Shown: positions 25,484 to 36,001, counted from the stretch's first letter. The stretch: 64,000 bases of DNA from Rhodopirellula sp. (GCA_012728855.1 JAAYEH010000156.1:58366-122365), one strand, 5' to 3'. Notes: a model not told the origin generated them from the sequence alone. Numbers and translations: made by a program.

Positions 25484-28339
25484 TCAGAAGGTACGGGCGA
25501 TCTCTTCGATCTTGTAGGCTTCGAGAATATCACCTTCCTTGAGATCGTTGAACCCGCTGAGTTTTATACCGCATTCGAGACCTTCGCGGACATCTCGGGC
25601 ATCGTCCTTCTCGCGTTTGAGCGAGTCGAGGGGATAATCGCCGATGACACGGTTCTCGCGAATGACGCGAATTCGCGAATCGCGCAGGATATGCCCCGAC
25701 AAGACGCGGCAACCGGCGACGGTCCCGATACGGCTGATATGGAAGGTCCGCTGCACCAGCGCCCGGCCCAGATCGGCTTCGCGTCGTTCGGGCCGAAGCA
25801 TGCCCTCCAGAGCCGCTTTCAAATCTTCCGTGATCTGGTAGATGATGTCGTAACGGCGAACCTGCACACCGGTCCGCTCGGCCAAGGTGCGCGCTCCTTC
25901 GTCCGGCACGACGCTAAAGCCGATGATAATCGCGTCGGAGGCGTCTGCCAGGTGGACGTCGGCCTCCGTGATCCCGCCCACCGTGGCCTGGAGAATCTTG
26001 ACCTGAACTTCGCGGTGCTCCAGCTTGGTCAGTTCCTTCTTGATCGCTTCGATGGATCCGCGGACGTCGGCTCGCAGAATAATGTTCAGCGTTTGGACCT
26101 CGTCGCGCTCTCCGAGACGTTCGAAAAGGTTCTCCAGCGTAACGTGGGTGCGGGTGTCGGACAATTCCAGGCGGCGGTTCTGAGACGCCCGAGTTTCGGC
26201 GATCTGACGAGCCTCGCTGATGTCGTCCAGCACGTAGAAGCGGTCGCCGGCGGCGGGTGCGACGTCCAGACCGGTGAGATTCACCGGGGTTGACGGTCCC
26301 GCTTCCTTGTGCTTCTTGTAGGGGTTCAGCGTGTTGTACATCGCCTTGACGCGGCCGTGCGCGGCGCCACAGACGATGACGTCGCCGACTTTCAAGCTCC
26401 CCTTCTGCACGAGCACTTTGGCGACGACGCCGCGGCCTTGCTGGACTTCAGATTCCAAGCAGATTCCGGTGGCGGCGCGGTTGGGGTTGGCGCTGTACTC
26501 GCGCAATTCGGCGACGGTGAGCACGGTCTCCAGGAGATTGTCGATCCCTTCGCCCGTGACCGCGCTGGTGCGAACCACCTCGGTTTCACCACCCCATTCA
26601 CTGGGCAGCAACTCGTTGGCGGCCAATTGCTGCATGACCCGATCCGGATTGGCGCCCGGCAGGTCAATCTTGTTCATAGCGACAACGATCGGCACGCCGG
26701 CGGCTTTCGCGTGGCTGATCGCCTCCTCCGTCTGCGGCATGATGCCGTCGTCGGCCGCAACCACCAGGACCGCGATGTCGGTGCAGTTGGCGCCGCGAGC
26801 CCGCATGGCAGTGAACGCCTCGTGGCCGGGCGTATCGACAAAGGCGATGGGGCCTCCCGCCCGTTCGATCCGATATGCCCGAATATGCTGAGTGATTCCC
26901 CCCTTCTCGCTGGAGACGACATCAATGCCGAGCACCTTGTCCAACAGGGAGGTCTTCCCGTGGTCGACGTGCCCGAGGAAAGTAATTACCGGCGCGCGAG
27001 GCTCGAGCGCGTCTGGATCGTCCTCTCGCGACATTTCGGCGAGCAGTTTCTCCTCTCGCGATACTTCCTGGCGGAAATTCACCTCCACTCCCAACTCCGT
27101 CGCGAGAAGCTCGGCCGTCTCGGCGTCTAGGCCGGAATTGATGGTGGTAACGGTTCCCAGAGCCAGCAGCCTGCCGAGGACTTGCTGGGCCGGAATGCCC
27201 AACGCCTCGGAAAAGCTCTTGACAGTGCAAGGCAAGTGCATCACGACATTGCTTTTCCGCGGGGCGGCCGTATTCGTTCCCACTCGCCGGAATCGACGCG
27301 ACTGCCGGCTCGAGCCGCGATCGTCCTCGTCCGTATCGCTGCGGCGGCGAACGGTGGCCGTTCGCTTTCGCTTCAATTGCCGCTGCTCGCGGCCGCCGAG
27401 GGTGACCTCCGAGTCCTCTTGGCCGGCCCCCCGCGGCGCCTTACCGCGGCGACCCCGTTCCTTGCCGGCCGCTGCGACGTCCGTCGTGTCGGCCGCTTCG
27501 CGATCTTTCTCTTTTGCCGCGGGCTTCTTGCCGCCGGCCTGCCGCTCCCGTTTCTTCTCCTCCTGTTTGCGAAGATGCTCGGAGAGAGGCTTTCCTCCCG
27601 CCTTCGACGCCCGGATCGCATCTGCCGGCAGCTTGATGTCCGGCTTCTGCGGTGCGGGCTCGGCAGGTTTGGTGACGGCGGGTGGTGGCGGAGCGGCCGG
27701 CATCGGCGCCAGCTTGATGGCGGGGCTACCCTTGTCTTTCTCTCTGGGTTCCCTGGGCTCCTTGGCGGCTTCCTTGGAATCGCGAAGATTCTTGATCTCT
27801 CGCATCGGCCGGATTTCGCGTATCGGCCGGAGCTGCCGGATTTCTCGAGGCGGTTTGAATTCGGGCGGCTGACGAGTCTGGATGGTCGGCTTCTCCTCGT
27901 CAATGACTTGGTTGGCCTCGATCACCTCGACGACCTCGGGCTGCACCGGCTCGGCAAGCTCAGGCTCTTGCTCCAGAGGGTAGGGCACCGATTCGATGGA
28001 CTCAGAGGGGGGTGCCTGGGCCGATTTGGCTGCGGGCTTCTTGCCCAGCACGGGAACCTTCTTCGCCCCGCTGGCCGGTGGGGAGATGTAGTCTTCGCGC
28101 CGCAACACCGATGTCTCCGCGGCGGAGGCGATGCCGGACTCGGCGCGCTCTCCTGCGGGGACGCCTGGAGCGCCGGTCTTCGCGCCGCTGAGTTTTGCCT
28201 TAATCTGCGCGACTTCTTCATCCGACAAGCTGGCCAGAGCAGACCCCTTGCCGGTCATCCCCAGCTTGCCGCAGATGTCGACCAGCGCCTTGCTGTCGAT
28301 CTTGAGCTGTTTCGCCAACGAGTAAATGCGTACTGCCAA
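25484..28339 (-). CDS. infB: translation initiation factor IF-2
   Basis: IF-2 is the GTPase that brings fMet-tRNA to the 30S subunit and promotes subunit joining. The protein is 951 aa. IF2_N module 1 is at residues 1-55 ([20 protein letters not shown]). A long basic/proline linker (about 60-360) includes a short internal repeat of REIRxLRP type at 164-188. The second N-module is at about 365-420, and the G domain has GHVDHGKT (456-463), DTPGHEAF (502-509) and NKIDLP (about 556-561). The C-terminal EF-Tu-like and fMet-binding domains are complete. It starts 216 bases after nusA; no ylxR or ribosomal gene lies between. Confidence 0.98.
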   Translation of the reverse strand: MAVRIYSLAKQLKIDSKALVDICGKLGMTGKGSALASLSDEEVAQIKAKLSGAKTGAPGVPAGERAESGIASAAETSVLRREDYISPPASGAKKVPVLGKKPAAKSAQAPPSESIESVPYPLEQEPELAEPVQPEVVEVIEANQVIDEEKPTIQTRQPPEFKPPREIRQLRPIREIRPMREIKNLRDSKEAAKEPREPREKDKGSPAIKLAPMPAAPPPPAVTKPAEPAPQKPDIKLPADAIRASKAGGKPLSEHLRKQEEKKRERQAGGKKPAAKEKDREAADTTDVAAAGKERGRRGKAPRGAGQEDSEVTLGGREQRQLKRKRTATVRRRSDTDEDDRGSSRQSRRFRRVGTNTAAPRKSNVVMHLPCTVKSFSEALGIPAQQVLGRLLALGTVTTINSGLDAETAELLATELGVEVNFRQEVSREEKLLAEMSREDDPDALEPRAPVITFLGHVDHGKTSLLDKVLGIDVVSSEKGGITQHIRAYRIERAGGPIAFVDTPGHEAFTAMRARGANCTDIAVLVVAADDGIMPQTEEAISHAKAAGVPIVVAMNKIDLPGANPDRVMQQLAANELLPSEWGGETEVVRTSAVTGEGIDNLLETVLTVAELREYSANPNRAATGICLESEVQQGRGVVAKVLVQKGSLKVGDVIVCGAAHGRVKAMYNTLNPYKKHKEAGPSTPVNLTGLDVAPAAGDRFYVLDDISEARQIAETRASQNRRLELSDTRTHVTLENLFERLGERDEVQTLNIILRADVRGSIEAIKKELTKLEHREVQVKILQATVGGITEADVHLADASDAIIIGFSVVPDEGARTLAERTGVQVRRYDIIYQITEDLKAALEGMLRPERREADLGRALVQRTFHISRIGTVAGCRVLSGHILRDSRIRVIRENRVIGDYPLDSLKREKDDARDVREGLECGIKLSGFNDLKEGDILEAYKIEEIARTF

Positions 28340-28555
28340 CGCCGTAGTCTCCCTCGGACCAGCCGCCGATGCGAGCGGTCCACGTTAAAGCTCCCAATCA
28401 TGCCATCGGCACACTCTCCTTGTTCTGGTTGCCTCCCGCGCCGATTCCGGGAAGGCCTACCTATCCTACGCAGCCAAGATCCTCCATGATCGCGGTCGAT
28501 TCATCCCTTCACTACCACGCCTCGGCCGGCCAGGCACCGTTCGCCGACACCGCCG

Positions 28556-29947
28556 CTACGGCTGCTGCTCTGGCGACGATTCGCCGTCGAACGGGCCATC
28601 GTCCGGTGGGGTTTCGTCCGACGAGATTTCATCCGCGGGAGTTTCTTCCGACGTGGCTTCTTCCGACGTGGCGATCGCTTCGTCGGCTTCCGCATGCATC
28701 TGGCCATCACCCTGGCCGCGCTGAGCTTCCTCGGCGGCAGTCGCCGCGGCTTGGCGCTGCTCCTCGCGCTGGCGGCGGCGCTCCTGCGCGGCCTTCTGCT
28801 CCGCGTCTTCGGCCTTTTGCTCCGCCTGCTCGATGATGCGGTCGCCCGCCTCCCGCGTCAAGGCGCCCATTTCCATCAGATCCTCGGGCTCGATCACGGA
28901 GAGATCGTCATAGGACAGGAACCCTTCGCCCACCAATCGCTCCGCGAGTTCGTCGCTCATTCCCTCCAGCGAACTGAATCCGACCACGGCCTGTTCGAGT
29001 TGATCCTCCAACTCGTCGCGGGTCATGATCTCAATATCCCATCCGCAAAGCTTGCTCGCCAGGCGGACGTTTTGTCCTCGGCGGCCGATCGCCAGCGACA
29101 ACTGGTCCTCGCGAACCAAGACGATCGCGCGGCCGAGCATTCGGCAGAGAATCACTTCGTCAACCTCCGCCGGCTGCAGGGCATTGGGGATCAGCACCTG
29201 CATATCGTCGCTCCAGCGGACGATATCGATCCGTTCTCCACCCAACTCGTCAACGACATTCTTGATCCGATTTCCGCGGACTCCGACACACGCGCCCACG
29301 CAATCGACGCGCTGGTCGGTGCTGCTGACAGCCACTTTCGTGCGATATCCCGGCTCGCGTGCCATGGCCCGCACTTCGATCACGCCGTCGGAGATTTCAG
29401 GGATCTCCTGCTCGAAGAGCCGTTCCACGAGGTGAGCGCGGGTCCGGCTCAGGATGATCTTCACCTTGGCGCCCTGCTTGCGAACGTCGCACACCGTAGC
29501 GCGAACCCGTTCGTTGGTGTGATGGCTCTCGCCGGGAATCTGCTCACTTCTCGGCAGGATTGCCTCGGCGTTGGGGAGCGTGACGGTGGCGGCGCCCCCG
29601 TCGTAGCGCTGCACGACACCGGTAACCAACTGGTCTTTGAGATCGATGTACTCGTCGAACAGTGCGTCGCGTTCGGCCTCGCGGATCTTCTGAATCATCA
29701 CCTGCTTGGCCGTCTGTGCACCAATCCGCTCCGACATCTCCGCGGGATCCAGAGGGTCGCCGTTGTGAGTGCCGGAGATCGAACCGTTGCCCCGATCGAT
29801 TTTGATGACAATCTCTTCGTCTTCTCCGTAGTGCTTCTTGGCCGCGGAGATCAGCGCAGCTTCGATGCCTTCGAAGACGATTTCCTTGTCGATGTTTTTG
29901 TCGCGGTGGATCGCGTCAACGATCCGCAACAATTCGCTGGGATTCAT
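28556..29947 (-). CDS. nusA: transcription termination/antitermination factor NusA
   Basis: NusA binds RNA polymerase and modulates pausing, termination and antitermination. This 463-aa protein has the N-terminal RNAP-binding domain ([20 protein letters not shown]), S1 ([20 protein letters not shown]), and KH1/KH2 ([40 protein letters not shown]). A helix-hairpin-helix segment follows ([20 protein letters not shown]). The tail is Glu/Gln/Ala-rich coiled coil and then acidic ([12 protein letters not shown]). No rimP is upstream. A strong sigma-70-type promoter lies about 200 bases upstream, so nusA heads the operon. Confidence 0.97.
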   Translation of the reverse strand: MNPSELLRIVDAIHRDKNIDKEIVFEGIEAALISAAKKHYGEDEEIVIKIDRGNGSISGTHNGDPLDPAEMSERIGAQTAKQVMIQKIREAERDALFDEYIDLKDQLVTGVVQRYDGGAATVTLPNAEAILPRSEQIPGESHHTNERVRATVCDVRKQGAKVKIILSRTRAHLVERLFEQEIPEISDGVIEVRAMAREPGYRTKVAVSSTDQRVDCVGACVGVRGNRIKNVVDELGGERIDIVRWSDDMQVLIPNALQPAEVDEVILCRMLGRAIVLVREDQLSLAIGRRGQNVRLASKLCGWDIEIMTRDELEDQLEQAVVGFSSLEGMSDELAERLVGEGFLSYDDLSVIEPEDLMEMGALTREAGDRIIEQAEQKAEDAEQKAAQERRRQREEQRQAAATAAEEAQRGQGDGQMHAEADEAIATSEEATSEETPADEISSDETPPDDGPFDGESSPEQQP

Positions 29948-30145
29948 CGAGGTTCACTTCCCCTCTCGGGGACGGCAGCCGTCCTGTGTTTCATGCTCCC
30001 ACGCCGTCGGCGCAACACGCGCAACGCCAAGGCAAAATCAAGGCAATACCACAACCCCTTGCTCCTCCGTCGAGCGACGCACAAAACCGCGGAGGAGCCG
30101 GAAACTATGGCAATACCGCAACTTAGCGGGCTACGTAAGCTGGTA

Positions 30146-30174
30146 AAGATACCGGCCGGCAGGCCCGTTGTCAA
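30146..30174 (-). promoter_or_regulatory. sigma-70-type promoter of the nusA-infB operon
   Basis: On the minus strand TTGACA (30174-30169), a 17-base spacer and TATCTT (30151-30146) form a near-consensus promoter facing nusA. The start site would be near 30139, giving a leader of about 190 bases. The remaining 29948-30240 sequence holds no gene. The leader includes a GC-rich stretch (GCGGTTTTGTGCGTCGCTCG) but no recognised riboswitch. Confidence 0.7.
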
Positions 30175-30240
30175 GGCGAGGCAACGCACCCTCTGGCCCG
30201 AAAATGGGGATAGAACCCTCGATTCGCCGAGAAACAGCGA

Positions 30241-31572
30241 TCAGCTTTCACAGTCCTGAATGAGGACTGCTGTTGCCTGCCCTTGGGGGGTTACGTTCAG
30301 TTGGACAAAGCAACGGCCCGATGGTTGCGAGGAATCCTGCACCACGCGGAGCGGACAGTCCGGATCGGGTGTCTGGTAATTGAGGACGGGAAAGAGCACC
30401 CGATGGTTCAGAGCCAAGACGCCGGCAACGAGTTCGACTACCCCTCCGCCTGCTCCGAGATTGCCAAAATAGCTTTTGGCGGCGGTCACCGGCAGTGAGC
30501 CGACATGGTCGCCGAACACTTGGCCGATGGCTCTGGCCTCCTCGGCATCGCTGGTGCGAGTGCTGAGTCCGTGGGCGTGAATCGATTCGACCCGATCGGG
30601 CGCGAATCCCGTTTGGCGGAGCACGGCAGTCATGGCGTTGGCCAGGGCCTGTTCTCGGCGAGCTACTCGGTTTCGTGCGGCAGACGACGAGGACGCCGCC
30701 CCCACGATTTCGCAATAAATCCGGGCGCCGCGAGCCTGCGCGGACCTCCAATCCTCAAGAACCATTGCTCCCGCGCCTTCCCCGAGTACCATCCCGCGCC
30801 GGTTCAGGTCGAATGGACGACTTGCCTGCGTGGGGTCGCCATTGCCGGTGGCGACCTCTTCCTGCTGCAACGCGTGAACCAGTTTCATCGGGTTCAGACG
30901 CGTTCCCGTGGCGCCAACCACCATCATCTCCGCCCGCCCCTGCCGGATCGATTGAAGGGCCTGCGCCACCGCCAGGCCACCAGACGCTTCCCGGAGCGTC
31001 AGTGAGTTGCTGGGGCCTTGCAGGTCGTTGTAGATGGCGATATGGCTGGCGGGCATATTGGGGAGGTATTTCAGCAGCCAAAGCGGGGACATCTTGGGAA
31101 GTCCCCGGGCAGCCCAGCGAGAGAACTGGAATTGACCGCTGTCGTCCAGGCACTCCCGAATGGCCTCACCGAAATCGTCGGGCACGGTGATCATGAAGTC
31201 GCTGCCGTAAGCCACTCCGACCCGTGCCGGGTCGTAGCATCCGGGAGCGAAAGCGGCATCGCTCAAGGCCAGTTGCGCCGCGGCGACGCCCATCTGGCAC
31301 TCGCGGCACATCACCTTCAGCCCCTTGCGAATGGCCTTCTTTTGCTCCTTTTCCAACGGCCCGAAGTCATCGATATCGGCCTGAAACTGGCGAGCTTCGC
31401 CCGCGCAAGAGAGCGGGAGCGTGCCGAGAGGTACGGCTGTCAGCGGCCCAACGCCACTGCGGCCGCAACAAAGATGATCCCAGAGCGACTCAAGGGTGTT
31501 TCCTAACGGGCTGATCACCCCCATTCCGGTGACAACCACCCTCCGTGCCGTCGACTGCGTCGGTTGTATCAT
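30241..31572 (-). CDS. beta-ketoacyl synthase homologue with nucleophile Cys replaced by Glu
   Basis: This 443-aa thiolase-fold protein is related to FabF (VVVTGMGVISPLGNTLESLW; SRPFDLNRRGMVLGEGAGAM). The active-site position is LTLREASGGLAV: E195 takes the place of the nucleophilic Cys of TACxxG. The first catalytic His is kept (AHGLST, H334). The second is Asn (KSYFGNLGAGGG, N371), and the GFGG motif near the C-terminus is missing. It therefore cannot do normal condensation. It may be a decarboxylase/chain-length-factor-like partner (KS-beta-like) or have another role. No acyl carrier protein or partner KS is nearby. It is transcribed divergently from nothing in the window; its promoter region includes repeat family B. 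Confidence 0.85.
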   Translation of the reverse strand: MIQPTQSTARRVVVTGMGVISPLGNTLESLWDHLCCGRSGVGPLTAVPLGTLPLSCAGEARQFQADIDDFGPLEKEQKKAIRKGLKVMCRECQMGVAAAQLALSDAAFAPGCYDPARVGVAYGSDFMITVPDDFGEAIRECLDDSGQFQFSRWAARGLPKMSPLWLLKYLPNMPASHIAIYNDLQGPSNSLTLREASGGLAVAQALQSIRQGRAEMMVVGATGTRLNPMKLVHALQQEEVATGNGDPTQASRPFDLNRRGMVLGEGAGAMVLEDWRSAQARGARIYCEIVGAASSSSAARNRVARREQALANAMTAVLRQTGFAPDRVESIHAHGLSTRTSDAEEARAIGQVFGDHVGSLPVTAAKSYFGNLGAGGGVVELVAGVLALNHRVLFPVLNYQTPDPDCPLRVVQDSSQPSGRCFVQLNVTPQGQATAVLIQDCES

Positions 31573-31667
31573 CAGGAATGTCTAACGAGGAATACCGTCC
31601 TTTGGCTCACCGGGCAATCGCCACAGCCTGCACCGCATTGTAGCGGTCGGTCGCTGAAGCGTCGAGA

Positions 31668-31760
31668 GTAGGTTCCGCTTGCCGAACGGAACCAGTGTGG
31701 CGGGATTCCGCTGAGTTGGCAAGAAGAATACGGCAAGATCGCGCTCGGCAAGCGGGATCT
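31668..31760. repeat. 93-bp paired-hairpin element, family B, copy 2
   Basis: Hairpin one begins GTAGGTTCCGCTTGCCGAAC (31668), and hairpin two is AGATCGCGCT/AGCGGGATCT around CGGCA (31736-31760). Order, spacing and total length (93 bases) match the copy at 13388-13480, though the inner sequence differs. It starts 95 bases upstream of the ketoacyl-synthase homologue and ends 10 bases beyond the stop of the exported protein gene, so it may terminate that transcript. Confidence 0.75.
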
Positions 31761-31770
31761 GCGGGGCGGT

Positions 31771-33006
31771 CTAGTATCTGCCGTGATAGGTAGGTGCCTC
31801 GGCGGATGAATTGCCTTGCGCGGCCCGGGGAGCGGCCGCTTTCCCTTTGCTTTCCACCAGGACGAGCAGGTCCGCCCTGGGTGGGGCGGTCGATAGCGGC
31901 AACGGCAACCCCGGCACGAGCGACTTCGCCTCGACCGGAAGCGGCGGGGCTACCATTCCCATACTCACCAATAGGATCTTGCCCACGGGCCAGCGGAATC
32001 GCTCGTGGAAGCGAAACTGATTGATTTGGGGCACTTCAACTTGAGTCCGCTGCCGTGGAGCGCCGGCGGTGGGAAAATCCAACACGACGGGGACCATCTT
32101 CTCGACCTGATCGATGCTGCAGCGGATCGTGGCGTCGACGACCGAGCCGTCCACCGAGAGTAAGGGACTCAGTTCCAACGAAAACCCCTCATCGATGATG
32201 CCGCTTTCCGGCGCATAGCCGGGCCAGGCGTCGGCTCGAACGACAACATCGCGGATGTAGTTGCGAGCGCGGGTGGCGGAAATCACGGTCGATTGCCCGT
32301 TGTTGACCAGCAGGTGCGGTGAGCTGTGTTCGCGGAAATCGCTTCGCCGTCGCAGGTCGGCCATCAGTAGCGCCGCGTTCTCTTTCTCCATCAACCAGGC
32401 CTGCGCGCCGGGAGTCTGCACCGGAACCGGCGCCAGCAATCCCTGAGCCTTCGCCCGCCAGTTGGGGTGGTTGACCGTAATCACTTGCAAGCCGAACGCG
32501 CCGGTTTCGCCTTGGCTGCTGACGAATCTGTCGACAATATCGGCGACAGCCGCCTGCATTTCCGGGGTGTGATAGACTCGCAACACTCGTTGGCTCGCAC
32601 TGAGGATTGCCAAAGGGTCCGAGTGCCACGCTTCGTAGCCGGTCTCGCGGAGAATCCAGTCGACGATCGCCTGCTCGGGCCGGTTGGTCGTGGTAATGCG
32701 AAGCGTGTAGGGGCTGATGTCGTACTCTCGCCAGAGTTGTCCGTGTTCGTTTGGCAACGCCCCACTGCCGGCGGTGGCACGAGCGGACGGCCGCTCGGCC
32801 GGGGCGGCTGCAGAGGGCTGTGGAAGCGCGGCCGCCGGCGCCGGCGAGGAAACGGGAGGCAACGCATCGGAGGAGGGCGTCTGGCCCCCGGCCGTATTGC
32901 GCCTGGCGTCTGGGGGGGTATTGGGCGAGTTGACGCCGGTCGTCTGGCTTAGCCCAATCGTGGCGAAGCATACAAGACCGGCGGCAAGTGTGAATCGAAG
33001 GAACAT
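31771..33006 (-). CDS. exported protein, possibly secretin-domain related
   Basis: The 411-aa protein starts at the ATG at 33006, which has AAGGAGG 6-7 bases upstream and begins a signal peptide (MFLRFTLAAGLVCFATIGLS). A Pro/Ala/Ser-rich linker of about 60 residues follows. The body has a segment resembling secretin N-type ring domains (LRVYHTPEMQAAVADIVDRF, VITVNHPNWRAKAQGLL) and then a beta-rich region (EGFSLELSPLLSVDGSVVDA, PVVLDFPTAGAPRQRTQVEV). A similar organisation is seen in type II/IV secretin-like planctomycete proteins, but the complete secretin barrel is not present, so the function stays open. Long upstream in-frame sequence is not needed. Confidence 0.7.
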   Translation of the reverse strand: MFLRFTLAAGLVCFATIGLSQTTGVNSPNTPPDARRNTAGGQTPSSDALPPVSSPAPAAALPQPSAAAPAERPSARATAGSGALPNEHGQLWREYDISPYTLRITTTNRPEQAIVDWILRETGYEAWHSDPLAILSASQRVLRVYHTPEMQAAVADIVDRFVSSQGETGAFGLQVITVNHPNWRAKAQGLLAPVPVQTPGAQAWLMEKENAALLMADLRRRSDFREHSSPHLLVNNGQSTVISATRARNYIRDVVVRADAWPGYAPESGIIDEGFSLELSPLLSVDGSVVDATIRCSIDQVEKMVPVVLDFPTAGAPRQRTQVEVPQINQFRFHERFRWPVGKILLVSMGMVAPPLPVEAKSLVPGLPLPLSTAPPRADLLVLVESKGKAAAPRAAQGNSSAEAPTYHGRY

Positions 33007-33208
33007 CTCCAGCCTCCTTGCCGAAGTCGTTTGGAGAAGCGGGGATTTGCGGGAATCTGCGCGGACAGTATACGCCCGCCCCCTTTTCGGAGCAAGAGCG
33101 GTCGTTTTCCGCCGGAAATCCTCATGACGGCAGTGGAACGTGGCCGGCTTGGGACGTATAGTTCTCCAACGGAAGGGAAGCCTGCGTAAAACGAGGAGGA
33201 ATTCGCGG

Positions 33209-33643
33209 ATGGTTGCCATCGATCGGGAAATTCACAACACGCACTCGCTGCTGATCGGCTATCTGCTCTGGATCTTCGGCTTCACCGGATCCCATCGTTT
33301 TTATTACGGGAAGCAGATCACCGGCACGATCTGGTTCTTTACCGGCGGACTATTCCTGATCGGTTGGCTGATCGATCTCGTCTTGATCCCCAGCATGGAT
33401 CGTCGCGCCGACTTGCGCTACACCGCCGGCCCGTTGGACTACACGATCGCCTGGATTCTGCTGACCTTTCTCGGGGTGTTCGGGCTGCACCGGTTCTACA
33501 TGGGCAAGTGGATCACCGGTATCATTTATCTGCTCACCGGCGGACTGTTCTTCCTCGGCTGGCTCTACGACCTTTGGTCGCTTAACGAGCAGGTCAGCGA
33601 GATCAACGATCGCGAGCAGCGATTTGTGCCTAACGCTCCGTAG
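33209..33643 (+). CDS. TM2 domain membrane protein
   Basis: This 144-aa protein contains two TM2 modules in tandem, each a pair of membrane helices with a short turn: LLIGYLLWIFGFTGSHRFYY...GTIWFFTGGLFLIGWLIDL and ILLTFLGVFGLHRFYMGKWI...GIIYLLTGGLFFLGWLYDL. The G-x-HRFYxGK motif is conserved in both. The family is widespread and without a known general function. The ATG at 33209 is preceded by GAGGAGGA 8 bases upstream. Confidence 0.9.
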   Translation: MVAIDREIHNTHSLLIGYLLWIFGFTGSHRFYYGKQITGTIWFFTGGLFLIGWLIDLVLIPSMDRRADLRYTAGPLDYTIAWILLTFLGVFGLHRFYMGKWITGIIYLLTGGLFFLGWLYDLWSLNEQVSEINDREQRFVPNAP

Positions 33644-33685
33644 CGCAACGGCGGATCTTGGCCCTTCCCTGCATCGCGCTCGGCC

Positions 33686-34075
33686 CTACCGCCAATAGTA
33701 GCGCACCATTTCTTCCCCCTCGAAGCCGAGGACGATCAGCCAAGTGAACAGGGCGATGCCCACCGCGGCCGCCGCGATATCCTTGATGATTTCAATCTTC
33801 TCGTCGTACCGGCTTTCCACAAAGTCGCACAGCGCCTCAAGGGCGCTGTTGATGATCTCCGTGATCAGGACCAGGGCCGTGACGATAATGATGAGCAACG
33901 AGTCCACCCATTCCCGCAGGAACAGCGCACCGGCAAGAAGCAACAGCGACAACGCCAGCTTCCACGCGACACTGAAGTCGTAGATCACGGCATAGTGGAT
34001 CCCCTTGAGAATTGTGCGCAGCTTTCTCAGCGGGTGATAGCCAGGCTCGCCGGTACCGAGAAACTTGTTTCTCAT
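33686..34075 (-). CDS. dgkA: diacylglycerol kinase (DgkA family)
   Basis: Small integral-membrane kinase that phosphorylates diacylglycerol or undecaprenol to recycle envelope lipids. The 129-aa protein has three membrane helices and the family signature EIINSALEALCDFVESRYDE followed by KIEIIKDIAAAAVGIALF, corresponding to the catalytic Glu/Asn/Asp cluster. The ATG at 34075 gives MRNKFLGTGEPGYHPLRKL; upstream in-frame residues are not typical. The gene is convergent with the TM2 gene and lies about 100 bases downstream of the phosphohexomutase gene. Confidence 0.9.
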   Translation of the reverse strand: MRNKFLGTGEPGYHPLRKLRTILKGIHYAVIYDFSVAWKLALSLLLLAGALFLREWVDSLLIIIVTALVLITEIINSALEALCDFVESRYDEKIEIIKDIAAAAVGIALFTWLIVLGFEGEEMVRYYWR

Positions 34076-34177
34076 GCGGATGCTCTTGTGACTCAAGACA
34101 GGGGGTAGAACAGCCGTTATATCACGATGGTCGCCCAATTCAGACGCGCCACTAGAATGCCGGACGGCAACGGCGGA

Positions 34178-36001
34178 TCACGTCCCCGCGAAAATCCGCA
34201 AGTCCTTCTCCATGGCAGCCAACCGCTCGGCGACTTCCGTTTTCGTGGCCCCCAGGTCCGCGATCCGCTCGGGCGGCTGGAAAGCGAACATGTAGAACTT
34301 CACCTTGGGCTCCGTGCCGGAGGGTCGTACGGCCACGTAGTTCCCCTCGGCCTGCAGGTCGATCATCACCAGGTCGCCGGTCGGGCCCTCCAGCGGCTGC
34401 GGCGGCCCGCCGGGCACACGCTGGACGTTGTTCTGGTAATCTCGCACCCGCGCCGTCTTCATTCCGGCCAGACTCCCGGGCGGATCTTCGCGGAACTTGG
34501 CCATCACGGCCATCATTCGCTGCATCCCCTCGGAACCGGGCATGGTGACCGAGACCGTTTTCTCGGCATGGTGACCGTGTTGCCTGAACAGCGCGTCGAG
34601 CTTCTGGTGGATCGAGTGCCCGCCGACCTTGGCGCGGGCGGCCAGTTCGGCCAGAAGCATGGAGGCGACCGCCGCGTCCTTGTCGCGGGCGTGGTCGCCG
34701 ACCAGGAAACCGTAGGATTCCTCGGCCCCAAGGATGAATTTCTTCGGATCGCGCCGGTCCATGACACCGCCGATCCACTTGAACCCGACGAGAAGATCTC
34801 CCACCACGTCGACGCCCCGCGACTCGGCAATCTTTCGGATCAGTTCCGTGGTGACGAGCGTCTTGACGACGTAGTGCTCCGCCGTCAGCGTGCCGGCTTC
34901 GCTGCCGGCCTCGAGAAGGTAATCGGCCAGCAGCGCGCCGATTTGGTTGCCCGTCAGGCAGCCCCAGGCCGAGCCTGCCTCCAGCGTAAGCGGCGCAGCG
35001 CAGCCGACCCGATCGCAGTCGGGATCGGTGGCCATCACCAGATCGGCGCCGATCTGTCTGGCGCGGTCGATGATCGCGTCGAACACCCTGGGGTTCTCGG
35101 GGTTGGATACGTGTCCCGGCACGTTGGGGAAGTCGCCGCTCGGTTCGGCGTGCGGGCCGAAAAGCTCCACGTCCTTGAACCCGGCCGCTTCCAGCGCGGG
35201 CATCACTGCCGACGCGCCGACGCCGTGCAGCGGCGAGTAGATGATCTTCAGATCGCGGGGCCCCGGCCGGCTCTGGGCGACTACGGCTTCGAAAAACGCC
35301 CGGTCCACTTCCTCCTGGCAATAGACGACCTGCCCCTTGGCAAGCGCTTCCTCAAACGGCACGCGAAGAATATCGCCGACGTTCATCACGCGGTCGATCA
35401 CCTCCGTGTCGTGCGGCGGCAGCAACTGGCCGCCGCTCGACCAGTAGGCCTTCACGGCATTATCGCTGGGTGGATTGTGGCTGGCCGTGACCATGATCCC
35501 GCAGGAACATCGCTGCCGGCGGACGGCGAAGGAGAGTTCCGGCGTGCTGCGATAGCCGTCGAGGAAGAACACTCGGTAACCGTTGGCCACCATGATCTCC
35601 GAGCAGAGTTCGGCGAAATGGCGGGAGCGGTGGCGGGTGTCGTAGGCGATGGCGCACGACAACGGTCGATCGGTGACGTGCTCGCGGACGTACTCGGCCA
35701 GTCCCTGAGCGCTTTCGCCGATCGTCCGGTCGTTGATCGTGTTGCTGCCGATCGGGTACATTGTGCCGCGGCGGCCGCCGGTGCCGAAAGGAATGACGGT
35801 CCAGAAGGCATCGTCCAGTTTCTGCCACTGGCCCTGGTCGATGTGTTCGAGCACCTGGGGAAGATACTCCCGGTAGCGCGGCTCGGTCAGCCACATCTCG
35901 AGATTGGTGACAGCCCCTTCGGAAAGCTGCTTGTCTCGGGCGGCTTGCCGGACCCGGGCGACGGCGGACGTGGTGTCTGGGGGATTCGGTAATGGCGGCA
36001 T
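34178..36001 (-). CDS. phosphoglucomutase/phosphomannomutase family protein
   Basis: Cytosolic interconversion of hexose 1- and 6-phosphates via a phosphoserine. The 607-aa protein has all four alpha-D-phosphohexomutase domains. The active Ser174 is in TASHNPPSDNAVK, the metal loop is DPDCDR, the sugar-binding loop is GAEESYG, and the phosphate loop is RPSGTEPKVK. The length and the extended N-terminus (about 70 residues before FGTGGRRGTM) are like the PGM2/phosphopentomutase-like subgroup. It is divergently transcribed from glmM with a 116-base gap. Confidence 0.93.
   Translation of the reverse strand: MPPLPNPPDTTSAVARVRQAARDKQLSEGAVTNLEMWLTEPRYREYLPQVLEHIDQGQWQKLDDAFWTVIPFGTGGRRGTMYPIGSNTINDRTIGESAQGLAEYVREHVTDRPLSCAIAYDTRHRSRHFAELCSEIMVANGYRVFFLDGYRSTPELSFAVRRQRCSCGIMVTASHNPPSDNAVKAYWSSGGQLLPPHDTEVIDRVMNVGDILRVPFEEALAKGQVVYCQEEVDRAFFEAVVAQSRPGPRDLKIIYSPLHGVGASAVMPALEAAGFKDVELFGPHAEPSGDFPNVPGHVSNPENPRVFDAIIDRARQIGADLVMATDPDCDRVGCAAPLTLEAGSAWGCLTGNQIGALLADYLLEAGSEAGTLTAEHYVVKTLVTTELIRKIAESRGVDVVGDLLVGFKWIGGVMDRRDPKKFILGAEESYGFLVGDHARDKDAAVASMLLAELAARAKVGGHSIHQKLDALFRQHGHHAEKTVSVTMPGSEGMQRMMAVMAKFREDPPGSLAGMKTARVRDYQNNVQRVPGGPPQPLEGPTGDLVMIDLQAEGNYVAVRPSGTEPKVKFYMFAFQPPERIADLGATKTEVAERLAAMEKDLRIFAGT

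Noticed and set aside
28340..28555. Possible ylxR or small ribosomal gene between nusA and infB
   Set aside because: No frame with family residues or a credible start exists in the 216 bases.
28694..30259. Long plus-strand frame opposite nusA (about 520 codons)
   Set aside because: It is an antisense shadow of nusA caused by GC-rich codon bias; residues look like random Leu/Val/Ala/Arg mixtures and no start signal or family is present.
34127..35992. Plus-strand frame of about 620 codons opposite the phosphoglucomutase gene
   Set aside because: The minus strand has all phosphohexomutase motifs; the plus frame has none and would overlap it completely.
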